Below, piece after piece: positions 36,901 to 44,719 of a stretch of 64,000 nt of DNA. Positions within the stretch are counted from its first letter, which is position 1. Every line of letters starts with the position of its first letter. The position numbers and the translations under genes are program-made. The notes under the pieces are model-generated. The model saw only the letters and a program-made list of their open reading frames with translations, was not told where the DNA came from and did no database searches. This stretch comes from a virus, in IMG/VR virus record IMGVR_UViG_3300027973_000030, positions 62,001-126,000 of that record. One strand, given 5' to 3'.

Positions 36901-37107
36901 CTGTTGTTGTTGTTCATACTCTTTTACATAAGCAGGTTGTCTAGGTATATTATCATTACTACTTAAATTAACATTAGGCATGTTCTTTAAGTCTTGCTTA
37001 TATTTAGATAACCAATCTGTACCACCTTTTTGCATCTTCTGCAATCCAGGAAGTACTCTGTGATCTACATCACCCGCATCAATAATATGTTGTAATAGCT
37101 TATTCAT
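30961..37107 (-). CDS. Multi-domain virion cell-wall enzyme with amidase, zincin, ART-like and lysozyme-like parts
   Basis: 2,048 residues. Order seen: helical/coiled-coil start (about 55-130); hydrophobic Gly/Ala segment (about 145-200) that may enter membranes; an ADP-ribosyltransferase-like stretch (MYRGLG R279, YYSPKF S321, REDIP E359); a zincin with HEIKH (H532, E533, H536) and a later YLNRPSEQQVR glutamate; a KYGVEDYNYSAAKNTELL segment (about 735); an N-acetylmuramoyl-L-alanine amidase (about 1320-1480; H1334-H1335 in ILHHTGYSD, later VTFHAGKSM, HKQIRTNY and KPDV); a second zincin-like block with a changed motif (SELAHKVQ, about 1655); a short TRSHDRKGKTHKV domain resembling DUF5754 (about 1750-1815); and a lysozyme-like C-terminal part (AMDFIFNAGWDKA, about 1832-1985). 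The amidase is the firmest assignment. It lies directly after the muzzle gene, fitting a wall-penetrating injected protein. Confidence 0.82.
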   Translation of the reverse strand: MNKLLQHIIDAGDVDHRVLPGLQKMQKGGTDWLSKYKQDLKNMPNVNLSSNDNIPRQPAYVKEYEQQQQFLKNKKEREQKELLEREFNNRTYISQDRSTPASREADRQRRLEAQRQEAMANSELAQTFGSFTPSGNNSAAGAIAANQFVKTVPIILAGAAGASALPSVLAGLNAPIAGVAGLTGTNFINAGFAYEGAKNIPNVASSIKKAYQNPSWGNVGNAALETGVTALDMMPFAAEAAPGVRAAVNASKESGILSNAYKVNPFSYQNNLPDNVMYRGLGKEGMEDALASGVFRAKQDVQPIMDGNFNVAKQFSKAYYSPKFNVADNYGDGFIAEVPRDASSWGKRYRSDWSQIAREDIPVDQGRILQKDWLQGYKQVKQPTPEFSKVPDLSGNVSGLPIDLTRPNLSIAEGNVMRNELEPKNQIAKFEIDKMAKRENDWINSDEYLKRRMAASGETAEQVKADVAKISERFKRTDVITAPIGNSAAGYYSKEYTPNVIGKQIFGKQSINPKVVVGDNVPRDEGLATLDHEIKHAFSQVSNTEPNYKGYPTIKLGNWFQRNIAGIGKKADNIQYLNRPSEQQVRNLELLDHIEESEGIKRGQQISSKNLHDFLKKISQDDNVNSYARRYSDVADYVNEIATKYGKDKSYPARKRLLDALNKSYVVPGAVGVGAAAIGAKEQKYGGENNMFQVFAQDGTEYKGPSIVDYLATKGYSGNKAFRKGLAEKYGVEDYNYSAAKNTELLNKLRENDDLLEKEYEQTQAPIAVEKMMQMEQRQAAPVRNTQPLYRPAFMDQEVPKTKVNLSLQPKVVYDKFSLKPKMVIPMPLTPAKAAVNTPPPVVQPVAATAPTPQINIPKFDPYSFMSSGVQNPPVVAPPVNTPVPFNSNTTFGNYNPADPFAFLRQNPNKLGPYTKENIPVVIPANKPVVETKKQSAADIKKTTWYEDLYNDFEDAVNRSPLDFSKMTMAPSGLSPEGAIAITKDVTASAKKGLVNLAKFVSPDNGKIVENYFKRQDLKNNDNLQETKTKFNIPTVGRPAISTGDTINIDKNRYVIPAMIDLNQTNWDTRNRDEYKDIDTEAADITTFQSFEKAKDYFAKNAKDANNSTYIGVDAAGKIKVGNKADFVNTDYRITKTFGNKIVDFIDEADGSMKLKDSKAKASNKHLSPVVKVMGDDGKMTEGSLNLLIPKGNRDTKSFGQITGGRVIFKTPKGEQFLVSGSAEDIRRAFKQIKGDNPYVEAITLDNGSYAMGLRNKNQKITAQQLKDYQGENTSGSAFLYLKPGNYTRGTNEAAPQTQFRDVPMNTPNIRTKNDESFKKGHSLTNEQKAIILHHTGYSDTTGVSKGMSKAMQGVAKQFSNPGESSHVVIDFDGTRYNYARPDQVTFHAGKSMMNGRDNVNDFGVGIEFQGDTDKTRLTDKQINSFVEYAGPIIKKNKIPLNSIITHKQIRTNYMKANPKDKEVLGKPDVNQIDYDRIIKALKKKGYYAQGGPVVDPMGQWAHPGEVTRIPGSDITMQGVNYPVLGIGSNGKKQMMYPGKDYSFGEAEHVDEYPMMQTGGYTLPEVTVYGHRNPTAKAYFDRWRKEAEDWQDRESPVNSPMSSYLAGEQMYTKYKGHDIKMLDKQDRPMLRVTPFSDTLQIHNPESDYRGDSLISELAHKVQLNKKGNLGFIKSHIGNDYLNTLKNMSLSDIFNADSWKSAYDKNYYAPGTQEYEAHSIIEPKLREEFQILADKEYDKLTASKNKMKGGGYVVTRSHDRKGKTHKVTGPDGTVKYFGDSKLGQHPNDPKRKAAFYARHKSNLAGNPFFRAFARKTWEDGGTIPPYQMAGQVSKTDSVRHQANKILQYEVLRGGSGSAPLDGTNGNPDYRDPKYKTILMDKIYPEVQKILPNASAMEAGEAMDFIFNAGWDKANNKITKDPRAFALQEYYRENDGSKLDAHGKWAGRKNAPYSFDQEYDGTIGKLPENQRRVLMNKGRDWYYRNINNPAPGVPNSDYNDTWYGRIWNTNDYQPFNSKNPNFTPKKQMGGVALGKQYLEKKHSIKVTYKK

Positions 37108-37114
37108 AGTCTCT

Positions 37115-40100
37115 CTACCTAAAAGATGGTTGTATTTTTTGGTTAGATATTTTAAAGATCATCTTTAGATCATTACTTGTAAGTTTTCTAAGTAACACTC
37201 TATTTACATTGTGTCTAAACTTTTTATGTTCTAAAGCTGACTTCTGGTAGTTTACATAAGCTGGGTTAATTGAATACTCGTAACCATTAGCTTTAGTGTT
37301 AAACATAGGTACATTAGTAGTAGTAGCAAACTCACCACGGTTCTTAGTAATATCCCAGAACTGATTGAATCTAAATTTATTTTCTTCTTTAGCATAATTA
37401 ATCTTTATAGAAGCTGTACCTACTTGTGGGTAAGACAACATTTGTATAGGGTTTGTTTTACTCTTCAAGCTCATCTCTAATAAACCAGATATTTGTTCTG
37501 AGTTATAGATGACAGCTTGATCAAAGTTCTCATCTAAGATATGAAACTTATCAGCACAACCGTTATGATATTTATAAGTTTCTAACATGTATTCTACATT
37601 TCTAACAGTAGTAACTGTCTGTCCTGTAGATGATACAAACTCCACCTCAAAAGGATAATCTTTGTTATAGAAGTTAGCAAACTTATCACAACGTACATTA
37701 TGTTTCCATATAGTATTAGCGTTAACGCTTAAAAAATGTGACTTACTAGGAATTAAGAAAGTAGGAATCCAGTCATGGAATGATAACCACATTTTGTTTT
37801 TAGGATCATAACTTACAGTCCAAGAAGCTTCTTCAAATGCATCACTCTTAAATGTATAATAAGTTTTAACACCGCCTACAATTCTATAGAATCCTTTAGA
37901 GTCATATACTAAGTCAGCAAACTTAGGTTTGTAATCTTTCTTAGTGATATATATAATCTCATGAGTATTATCATAAATCATCTGTACTCCTACACCGGCA
38001 ACCTGATTATCATATAACGGGTAGTCTGGGAATGCTTTAAGTAACTCACTAGGTAAATACTTAGCAAACCACCACTTCATACCATTACGAGATATCTCAT
38101 CAAGCTGTCCAGCATATTGGAATATCTTACCTTGATTCTGACTAACCCAGAACACACCATGTGTAGTTCCTATAGAACAAAATCTACCCTGATTAGAACC
38201 ATATTCATATGAGTCATCTGAGTTAACTAAAGCTTGCATTGGTTGACTAAATAATCCACCATCACCAATAGTTATCTTTGTACCAGCATCTGTCTGTAAT
38301 TGATCCACACCCATAAACTGAACAGGACTTTGGTACGCCATCATAAACAAAGCACCATTTTTATTAACTGGTTTAATACTAGCAACTCTAGATTGAAAAT
38401 CTTTATAGTTGTTAGCTAAGAATAGTCTCCAGTTATCTTTACTCACTTCTTCTTGTTGCGGTAAAGAATAGATAACTCTATTTGGTCTATACGTAAAGCA
38501 TGAAGAATAAGTTGTAGGATCATAACTTCTAGGAAGTAAGTTACCCCATGATATAAAGTTAGAATACAGTTTAGATATGCTTAATGAATAGTCATATTTG
38601 TAATAATTACCACTCTTAATAATATCACTTCTAAACATTAAACTTAAGTCAGTAAACTCATTAGCATCGTAGTGACGCTTAGATGTTTCATCTTCCCAAT
38701 CACGGAAAGCTAAGTTAATCTCAGACTCTACAAAGAACTCTCTAACACCTGAGTTAAACAAATACATGTAACCCTGATGAATATAAAAGAACCTTGTAAC
38801 TGACTTATCTAAGTGATGATGTTCTTTAGCTGAACTCTCTATAAGTTTATATTCAGCTTCTGCAGTGTTCATCCAATATCTAGGATACGGAACGTTTATA
38901 TAGTTTCTATAATCATAAGCAGTTTCATCTGGAAAGTCTATCATCCAATCATTAAAGAATGGCATAGTATTTTTCTCAGTAAACTTATTTATATATACAT
39001 CACCGCCAAATATAATATCAGATGTAAACTTAGTATTAGGTTGACCATTAGTTAAACCTACACAAGTAGTAATAGGTAATTGTTTAATTGATTCTAACTG
39101 CCCATATTGAGAAGCTAAAGGAATCTTGATAGATCCATAATGACAAGATATATTACGTTGAAATCCTTTATTAGGTTCTACTGCTGCATTTGCTAGTGGT
39201 ATTCTGGCAGCATCACTTATTAACACTCTACTATTATCTAAATTAGTTGGATCTGCAAAAGTTTTACCATCAGGTAGTTTTATAATTACAAAGTTGTTTC
39301 TATATAGATTATTGATTCTATATCCATTATTAAAACCTTGTACGTTTCCTTTTACATATAAACTATCATCTATCTTTCTTCTTCTGTTACCTACTTTAGA
39401 TTGACTAAAGTTATTAAAGAAACCATGAGAGTTATATTGTAAAGCATATTGACGTTTAGGTATTAAACCATAAACCAACACTTGTAATTGAGCTGCAGTA
39501 GTTTCAGAATGAATATATTTAACTACAGCCATTTGAGCTTCATACCCAACTACATTCAAACCATAAGCAATAGTATCAACTATATCAGATACAAGATCAC
39601 CTACACCAAAAATACTTCCAACTGCTCCTAAAACAGATCCTAATATTGTTTTCTTTTTTTCAGGTTTAACAGGAACAAGGTTAAGTTTAACAGGCATTTT
39701 AGTAGTACCTGTTAACTCAACACTGCCAACAGGAAAGTTATCATTAGAAAGACTATTAAAAATTCTAATTATTTGTAAAGTTTTAGTAACTATCTCTACG
39801 TTTTTACCAAGGAATTTATTTTTAGGATGTCTCCATGGTTGTTCAAATACCCCTTCAGATCTACCATACACTTCACCATACAATTTAATTTCTTGTACAG
39901 ATAAGAATGGTTGAGTAAAAGTAGTATCAGGACTATGAAAAGAAAATACATCTTTTCTATAACCAGTTAATGGATCAGATTTACGGTTATCAAATGAACC
40001 ATTATTAATATGATCTACATTAGAAGTTAAATAATAGTCAGCAGATAAATCATTATAAGGATAGTTTTGATATAATCCTTGTATACCTGTAGTACTTTCT

Positions 40101-42175
40101 GGTATTGTATACTCACGCATATTATTAAATATACCTGTAGCTACGATTGTCTTATGACCTTCTCTAGTTCCTCTAAGTATTTCATACCCAACTACAGAAG
40201 CAATTGGTTTACCATCTATACCTAAAGGATGAGTGATATTTTCAAACTGTACACCTAACACTACAATATTTTGTCCATCTGTGTTATAGTGATTAACTAT
40301 TGGATCTACAGTAGCATCAGGAAACTTATGGTGTCTAATAGGTTGACCGCACAATGTTCCCCATATTTGAGGTTTATTGTCAGGATATAACTCTGTAGAT
40401 TCCCAATACCCCATCTGCCCACTTGCAATAATTTTACCACCATCTGTTAATATACTTGTTGTTAAACTGTCTACTGTTGCTGTGTTGTCTACTTGCCAAC
40501 GCTGTGGTATTAAACCATCTGCTATTTCATATACATCATCTCCACCAGCTAATGTTCTATCAGAAGCTATAGGAGCTCTTCCTGGAATATGATAAGAATC
40601 AGAACGTTCACCTGTTGTGTATACCCATCTAATAAAGAATGAATATTGTTCATCTCTCATAAAAGAAGGATTGTTTCCTCCTTTAGGATAATATGTTGCT
40701 GGATACTGTACAGCTACCCATTTTGATTTAATAGCATTAGCTTGTTGTTGATAATTAAATCTGAACTTACTATATGTACCTACACGTAATAGATAATTAT
40801 TTACAGAATACATTGCATCTGACTTCTCAATTGGTTCTGTTCTAAGAACAATCATTGTAAGAGGAACCGTAATTAATTCAGGTCCTACAGAACTAATGTA
40901 AATAACCCCTTGGCTAGTAGAATAATAACCAAGACTTTTAGCTACAGCTTGTTGATTGATATTAGATATTACCACCAATTCAAACTCATCAAAGCTTTTA
41001 TCAATATTAGTAATAGTTACTTCTAAAGAACCTGATAAGTTCTGATGACTAAACAAAGCTTGCACTTCACTAAGTCCAAAATAATCAGTAATCTTAACTT
41101 GATCTATAGTGTATGCTAATGCAACTTGATATGAACCATTAGCTAACGTACCCGAACCTTTACCTTTTTGTAAAGACATGCAAGGTTGTTTAACTAATGG
41201 AGCAAGTCTAATCTTTTCACAATCTAATCTATCTGAACATACTGGAGTCTTACAACCTATTCCAGAACTAGCTGGTGTTAAACTTGTAATGTCATTTATT
41301 TTATATGGAGTAGTAACAGTACTTTGAGAAAATCCTGCACACGGTATAGTATTACCATTATAATCTTTTTTTGTACCAATAGTAAGTAGGGCATTAAGAA
41401 CCCCTCCAGGAAATTGTTGCTCGTACGCTTGTTGATCTGTTAAACATAACTCATATGTTGTACGACCAGCTGTAGGAATAGCAATACTAATAACATGTAT
41501 ATAGGATTGTTCTGCAATACAACTTGAAGGAACAATCTGCATTGCAGCAGGTTTATCAAAAGATAAAAACTCAAATACTTCTCCATCAACTAAATATTTA
41601 GTTTGGGAAGTGTAGTTAATGTCTATATAGGTAAGTTTAGTAGAAGCTGTTTTAGCTGGACATGTTGCACCAATTAATCTATACTTAAACGGTTGTTTAG
41701 TAACAGAAGGTTGTGTACATACATATGGTACGTCATCAATATTTAAAACTCTAGTTGGGTTTAAACCATCATCCCAATAAAGCATTTTCTCACAATCAAA
41801 CTTTTTACGGAATACTCCAGTAATAAGATTTGAACGTTTAAAGTTTAAACATGGATCATTTATAACTTTAGTATAAGAGCAAGCAGACTCATCAAATACA
41901 CCAATTTCAGAGTTAAGATCGTCTGTAGTAAATACAGCCCATTGGTCATCTAACATATGTATTAGACCAATCAATGTATATGGTAGAGTTACACAATACA
42001 AGTTAGCTGGTTCATTACCTATGACACCAACCTGACCATCATGTGAATTATTAACTGCATTACGTGCATGAGTGTACAATCCCTCACCTACGAAAGTCTC
42101 GTTGTAATCTTTAACCATACCTTTACTAAAGGTATTAGTGACAGCTCCCGGATTTTGTGATTCTTGTTCAGCCAT
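37115..42175 (-). CDS. Muzzle/stabilisation-type tail protein
   Basis: A 1,686-residue protein rich in beta strands and aromatic residues. The N-terminal region (AVFTTDDLNSEIGVFDE, then MLYWDDGLNPTRVLNIDD) and the C-terminal end (KFRHNVNRVLLRKL...QPSFR) match what I know of the crAss-like protein earlier annotated as stabilisation protein and, from the phicrAss001 structure, called muzzle, which closes the tail barrel. Several Cys-containing segments occur near residues 120-350. There are no enzyme motifs. The gene sits just downstream of the ring proteins and a small zincin, whose end it overlaps by eight bases, and upstream of the cargo genes, the same order as in other crAss-like phages. 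It stops with TAG. Confidence 0.8.
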   Translation of the reverse strand: MAEQESQNPGAVTNTFSKGMVKDYNETFVGEGLYTHARNAVNNSHDGQVGVIGNEPANLYCVTLPYTLIGLIHMLDDQWAVFTTDDLNSEIGVFDESACSYTKVINDPCLNFKRSNLITGVFRKKFDCEKMLYWDDGLNPTRVLNIDDVPYVCTQPSVTKQPFKYRLIGATCPAKTASTKLTYIDINYTSQTKYLVDGEVFEFLSFDKPAAMQIVPSSCIAEQSYIHVISIAIPTAGRTTYELCLTDQQAYEQQFPGGVLNALLTIGTKKDYNGNTIPCAGFSQSTVTTPYKINDITSLTPASSGIGCKTPVCSDRLDCEKIRLAPLVKQPCMSLQKGKGSGTLANGSYQVALAYTIDQVKITDYFGLSEVQALFSHQNLSGSLEVTITNIDKSFDEFELVVISNINQQAVAKSLGYYSTSQGVIYISSVGPELITVPLTMIVLRTEPIEKSDAMYSVNNYLLRVGTYSKFRFNYQQQANAIKSKWVAVQYPATYYPKGGNNPSFMRDEQYSFFIRWVYTTGERSDSYHIPGRAPIASDRTLAGGDDVYEIADGLIPQRWQVDNTATVDSLTTSILTDGGKIIASGQMGYWESTELYPDNKPQIWGTLCGQPIRHHKFPDATVDPIVNHYNTDGQNIVVLGVQFENITHPLGIDGKPIASVVGYEILRGTREGHKTIVATGIFNNMREYTIPESTTGIQGLYQNYPYNDLSADYYLTSNVDHINNGSFDNRKSDPLTGYRKDVFSFHSPDTTFTQPFLSVQEIKLYGEVYGRSEGVFEQPWRHPKNKFLGKNVEIVTKTLQIIRIFNSLSNDNFPVGSVELTGTTKMPVKLNLVPVKPEKKKTILGSVLGAVGSIFGVGDLVSDIVDTIAYGLNVVGYEAQMAVVKYIHSETTAAQLQVLVYGLIPKRQYALQYNSHGFFNNFSQSKVGNRRRKIDDSLYVKGNVQGFNNGYRINNLYRNNFVIIKLPDGKTFADPTNLDNSRVLISDAARIPLANAAVEPNKGFQRNISCHYGSIKIPLASQYGQLESIKQLPITTCVGLTNGQPNTKFTSDIIFGGDVYINKFTEKNTMPFFNDWMIDFPDETAYDYRNYINVPYPRYWMNTAEAEYKLIESSAKEHHHLDKSVTRFFYIHQGYMYLFNSGVREFFVESEINLAFRDWEDETSKRHYDANEFTDLSLMFRSDIIKSGNYYKYDYSLSISKLYSNFISWGNLLPRSYDPTTYSSCFTYRPNRVIYSLPQQEEVSKDNWRLFLANNYKDFQSRVASIKPVNKNGALFMMAYQSPVQFMGVDQLQTDAGTKITIGDGGLFSQPMQALVNSDDSYEYGSNQGRFCSIGTTHGVFWVSQNQGKIFQYAGQLDEISRNGMKWWFAKYLPSELLKAFPDYPLYDNQVAGVGVQMIYDNTHEIIYITKKDYKPKFADLVYDSKGFYRIVGGVKTYYTFKSDAFEEASWTVSYDPKNKMWLSFHDWIPTFLIPSKSHFLSVNANTIWKHNVRCDKFANFYNKDYPFEVEFVSSTGQTVTTVRNVEYMLETYKYHNGCADKFHILDENFDQAVIYNSEQISGLLEMSLKSKTNPIQMLSYPQVGTASIKINYAKEENKFRFNQFWDITKNRGEFATTTNVPMFNTKANGYEYSINPAYVNYQKSALEHKKFRHNVNRVLLRKLTSNDLKMIFKISNQKIQPSFR

Positions 42176-42527
42176 GTTTTATATCAAGCTTCTTCTTTTC
42201 TAAAAATTTATATGTCACAGCGGTTAAGTGTCCTGCCAACCAAGCTTGTGCTTCTTCATCTACCACTCCTCTATCTTCTGTCACTCTAACAGCAGCATGA
42301 AAGATTTCATGAGCTATTGTATTATGCGTTAGATACTTTACTCCTAATAGTAAATAGTAAACATCTGTATCAGGCATAACTAAAGCACCTTCTGCTTCAT
42401 CTCCAAAAGTTTCTTTTATCTTACATCTTTTGTATATTCTATCTGCCTCAACAGAAACACTTTCAACTATACTTATAATAATCTTGCAACTATAAGTAGG
42501 TAATTTTATGGTTGTACTTACACTCAT
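42168..42527 (-). CDS. Small stand-alone zincin-like metallopeptidase
   Basis: A 119-residue protein with HEIFHAAVRV (H73, E74, H77) and a downstream acidic pair in GVVDEEAQAWLAGHLT (E91/E92), which together form the usual zinc site of minimal metallopeptidases. There is no signal peptide. It is coded between a ring-type protein and the muzzle, ending eight bases inside the muzzle gene. This placement within a strictly structural operon suggests a role in virion maturation or as a minor tail component rather than in housekeeping. Substrate unknown; catalytic competence inferred from the intact motif. Confidence 0.78.
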   Translation of the reverse strand: MSVSTTIKLPTYSCKIIISIVESVSVEADRIYKRCKIKETFGDEAEGALVMPDTDVYYLLLGVKYLTHNTIAHEIFHAAVRVTEDRGVVDEEAQAWLAGHLTAVTYKFLEKKKLDIKHG

Positions 42528-42530
42528 ACA

Positions 42531-43397
42531 TTATACTCCCTCTGTTGATTTAAACATATCGTAATACTTGTTGTATTGAGCTTTACGATTTGTCTGCCAT
42601 AACTTATACATTTCTGCAAAGTCTGGAGTGTTAACAATACTTAATGCGTTATTCCTTGCAGATCTAAGACGTTGCTCAACCAATTGAATCTTCTGAGAAA
42701 CATCTTCCCCATTCATATATAAGTTTTCTAGAATACGCTGTTTCATAGCATATTCATAATACTCATTAATCATAGGATGATCTAATACTAATAAATTACC
42801 ATCATCATCTTCTAAAGAACCTTGGTATGAAATAAATACAGAACCTTCTTCTACATTAGTATATATAAAACCATTTTTAATAAGTGCACTTTTTGCATAA
42901 TCATCAAGAGCATCTGTTTTTCCTGTAGAAGAAGCTATATGTAATTTTTCAAAAGTATCGTAAGTTTTAGTTTCATATTTACGTTTCTCTACCACCTGTA
43001 CAAAAACCTTTTCTCCTGTCTTACATTCTACAGTGTATGTAGATTCACAAGTACAAGTGGGGTCAGGTTGACCGCACTTTCTACATAGATCAGATTTAAG
43101 AATAACATTTTCTGTTTCACGACCAGATAATGTTGGCGTAGTTACAGTATATTTACCACACAAATAAGCGTAGTTAAGAACATAGAAATCATCAGGAAGT
43201 TTAGTCTTTCTTTTTTCTATGTCTAATACTTTTTCTTTTGTACCATGAATTTTAAGACCTAAGTCATAGTTTATACGCTGAGCCACTTTGATTAACTGAC
43301 CTGGTTCTATCATCCCCTCATTACTATACGTAACAAAGTCTGCCGAAACCTCATTAAGAAGTTGGTCAAAAGTTCTATATTGTAATTCAGTTTTCAT
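42531..43397 (-). CDS. Ring/tail-tubular-type head-tail connector protein with Cys cluster
   Basis: A 288-residue protein. The opening (YRTFDQLLNEVSADF, then LIKVAQRINYDLGLKI and KLPDDFYVLNYAYLC) and the later helical part (MINEYYEYAMKQRILENLY...YKLWQTNRKAQYNKY) fit the adaptor or tail-tubular proteins of short-tailed phages (T7 gp11/P22 gp4 analogues), which form rings below the portal. An inserted segment has five cysteines (C105, C108, C115, C117, C125), likely a zinc-binding loop. It overlaps the next upstream gene by four bases (ATGA), implying coupled translation and fixed stoichiometry. Confidence 0.72.
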   Translation of the reverse strand: MKTELQYRTFDQLLNEVSADFVTYSNEGMIEPGQLIKVAQRINYDLGLKIHGTKEKVLDIEKRKTKLPDDFYVLNYAYLCGKYTVTTPTLSGRETENVILKSDLCRKCGQPDPTCTCESTYTVECKTGEKVFVQVVEKRKYETKTYDTFEKLHIASSTGKTDALDDYAKSALIKNGFIYTNVEEGSVFISYQGSLEDDDGNLLVLDHPMINEYYEYAMKQRILENLYMNGEDVSQKIQLVEQRLRSARNNALSIVNTPDFAEMYKLWQTNRKAQYNKYYDMFKSTEGV

Positions 43398-44068
43398 CGG
43401 AATGCACTTTGTTTATCTGGAGATGAATCAGTTGGTAATGATAACATACCAGCTAAATCTTTAAATGTGTTACTTTCAATTTCACCAAATAAGTAATCTG
43501 GTACATTAAAAGGTTGGTCTGTCTTTTGAATACAGCTATCAGCAGCACATGTAAATATAGAAATATCTTCTTCAAAGATTCCTTCTATACGTACAGCATC
43601 CCATTCTAAATTAGGAAAATATAAATAGTCATTTAAATACCAATAGTATTTAGTCATATTAAACTTAAAGTTTTTTGACTTAGACATTGATAAATAACTA
43701 TTTGGGTTAGTCGGTTGCAAACTTTCTGACCCATCAATTGATGTAGTGGAACGAATTAACGGACCGTTATAACCCTGCATAAAAACAGGCATTTTTTCTT
43801 TTGTACGTTTAATTTTACAATCAGAACTAATACCTGTACAGCAAGCTTCCACTTTATCCACTTCAATAAGTTCTACAAAATCCATAGTTTGCACTACGCC
43901 TGAATAAGCTAATAGTCTATTCTTACCATCCTCACGTTTCATTAACCACTTTGCATGCTTTAATATAAAAGCATAGATAGCTCTATCAGTCAAGAAAGCA
44001 TCTTGTCTAACAGCTTTTATCTGCGTTCTCATTCTTGAGATTACATCTCCTATAGTAGTTTTAGCCAT
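43394..44068 (-). CDS. Ring/tail-tubular-type connector protein
   Basis: A 224-residue protein starting AKTTIGDVISRMRTQIKAVRQDAFLTDRAIYAFILKHAKWLMKRED, a helical opening typical of a second connector/ring protein of crAss-like phages. The end (FNVPDYLFGEIESNTFKDLAGMLSLPTDSSPDKQS) is the most characteristic part and recurs across such proteins. Cysteines occur in ACCTGISSDC and CAADSC. No enzyme motif. The ATGA overlap with the following gene supports that the two products work together in the neck. Confidence 0.72.
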   Translation of the reverse strand: MAKTTIGDVISRMRTQIKAVRQDAFLTDRAIYAFILKHAKWLMKREDGKNRLLAYSGVVQTMDFVELIEVDKVEACCTGISSDCKIKRTKEKMPVFMQGYNGPLIRSTTSIDGSESLQPTNPNSYLSMSKSKNFKFNMTKYYWYLNDYLYFPNLEWDAVRIEGIFEEDISIFTCAADSCIQKTDQPFNVPDYLFGEIESNTFKDLAGMLSLPTDSSPDKQSAFR

Positions 44069-44072
44069 GGTG

Positions 44073-44657
44073 TTAATCTAAATTAAACTCATCATACTGT
44101 TCTAACAGTTGTTCCGTTTCATTTTTAATAAAATCCTGCATCTTCTGTTTCCTAAATATTCTACTCACTTTAATCATATTGTCAAGTAGTATATATCGTT
44201 TCCAGTTCTCAGGGTATGTTTTAGCCACCGTTCTTTTAAAATCTCTTACACCTGTAAAAGACCACATTTCGTTATTTTTAAAACGATACTTAGTCTCATA
44301 GTTAGTGTATAAAATCTTAGCTACATAACTATCACTTTCCCAGTTCTGGTATTGCACCTTAGAACCGAGTTCGTTAGATACTTTGTAGTTAGTATTGTGT
44401 CTCTTTTTTCGTGGACAAGATCCAATAAATAAATTACCTAACTGTTCTGGTAGTTCTACACCATCACGTTCATTAATAGCCGTTTCCCAAAGTTTACCAT
44501 TGAAGGTACTTATCACTTCTTTAAACTTATCTATAGTTAAAGAAGCATATCTTGGGTGCTCTTCTATAAACCTATCGTAAAACTCAACATTAGTAAAGTT
44601 TAACTTCTTAGATCTATATCTAGGAGCATTTAGGTCAGGTCGTTTATATGTTTTCAC
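44073..44657 (-). CDS. Conserved crAss-like structural-module protein, possibly IHF/HU-like
   Basis: A 194-residue basic protein. The segment FKEVISTFNGKLWETAIN then DGVELPEQLGNLFIGSCPRKK recalls the beta-arm region of HU/IHF proteins (helix, then V.LP.LG.F-type strands and basic residues). Genes in this position of crAss-like genomes have been annotated as IHF-like subunits. The C-terminal half (MWSFTGVRDFKRTVAKTYPENWKRYI) is basic and helical and not part of a normal HU fold. It is the first gene of the neck group, five bases before the ring protein gene. The homology to IHF is weak by eye; DNA binding at the portal or in the packaged genome is only a possibility. Confidence 0.6.
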   Translation of the reverse strand: MKTYKRPDLNAPRYRSKKLNFTNVEFYDRFIEEHPRYASLTIDKFKEVISTFNGKLWETAINERDGVELPEQLGNLFIGSCPRKKRHNTNYKVSNELGSKVQYQNWESDSYVAKILYTNYETKYRFKNNEMWSFTGVRDFKRTVAKTYPENWKRYILLDNMIKVSRIFRKQKMQDFIKNETEQLLEQYDEFNLD

Positions 44658-44719
44658 TATACCGCTACATTAATAATTTACGAAAAATCTACGAGGTTTC
44701 CTAGGTAAACTTTTAGAGT

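Noticed and set aside
3696-42175. Possible stop-codon recoding (TAG to Gln) as in some crAss-like phages
   Set aside because: All giant frames are open in the standard code, and TAG is used as a real stop after the 1,719- and 1,686-residue genes.
44658-44719. Near-palindrome GTTTCCTAGGTAAAC before the IHF-like gene as a terminator or operator
   Set aside because: Pairing is imperfect, there is no T-run, and the element is too short to distinguish from chance in AT-rich DNA.
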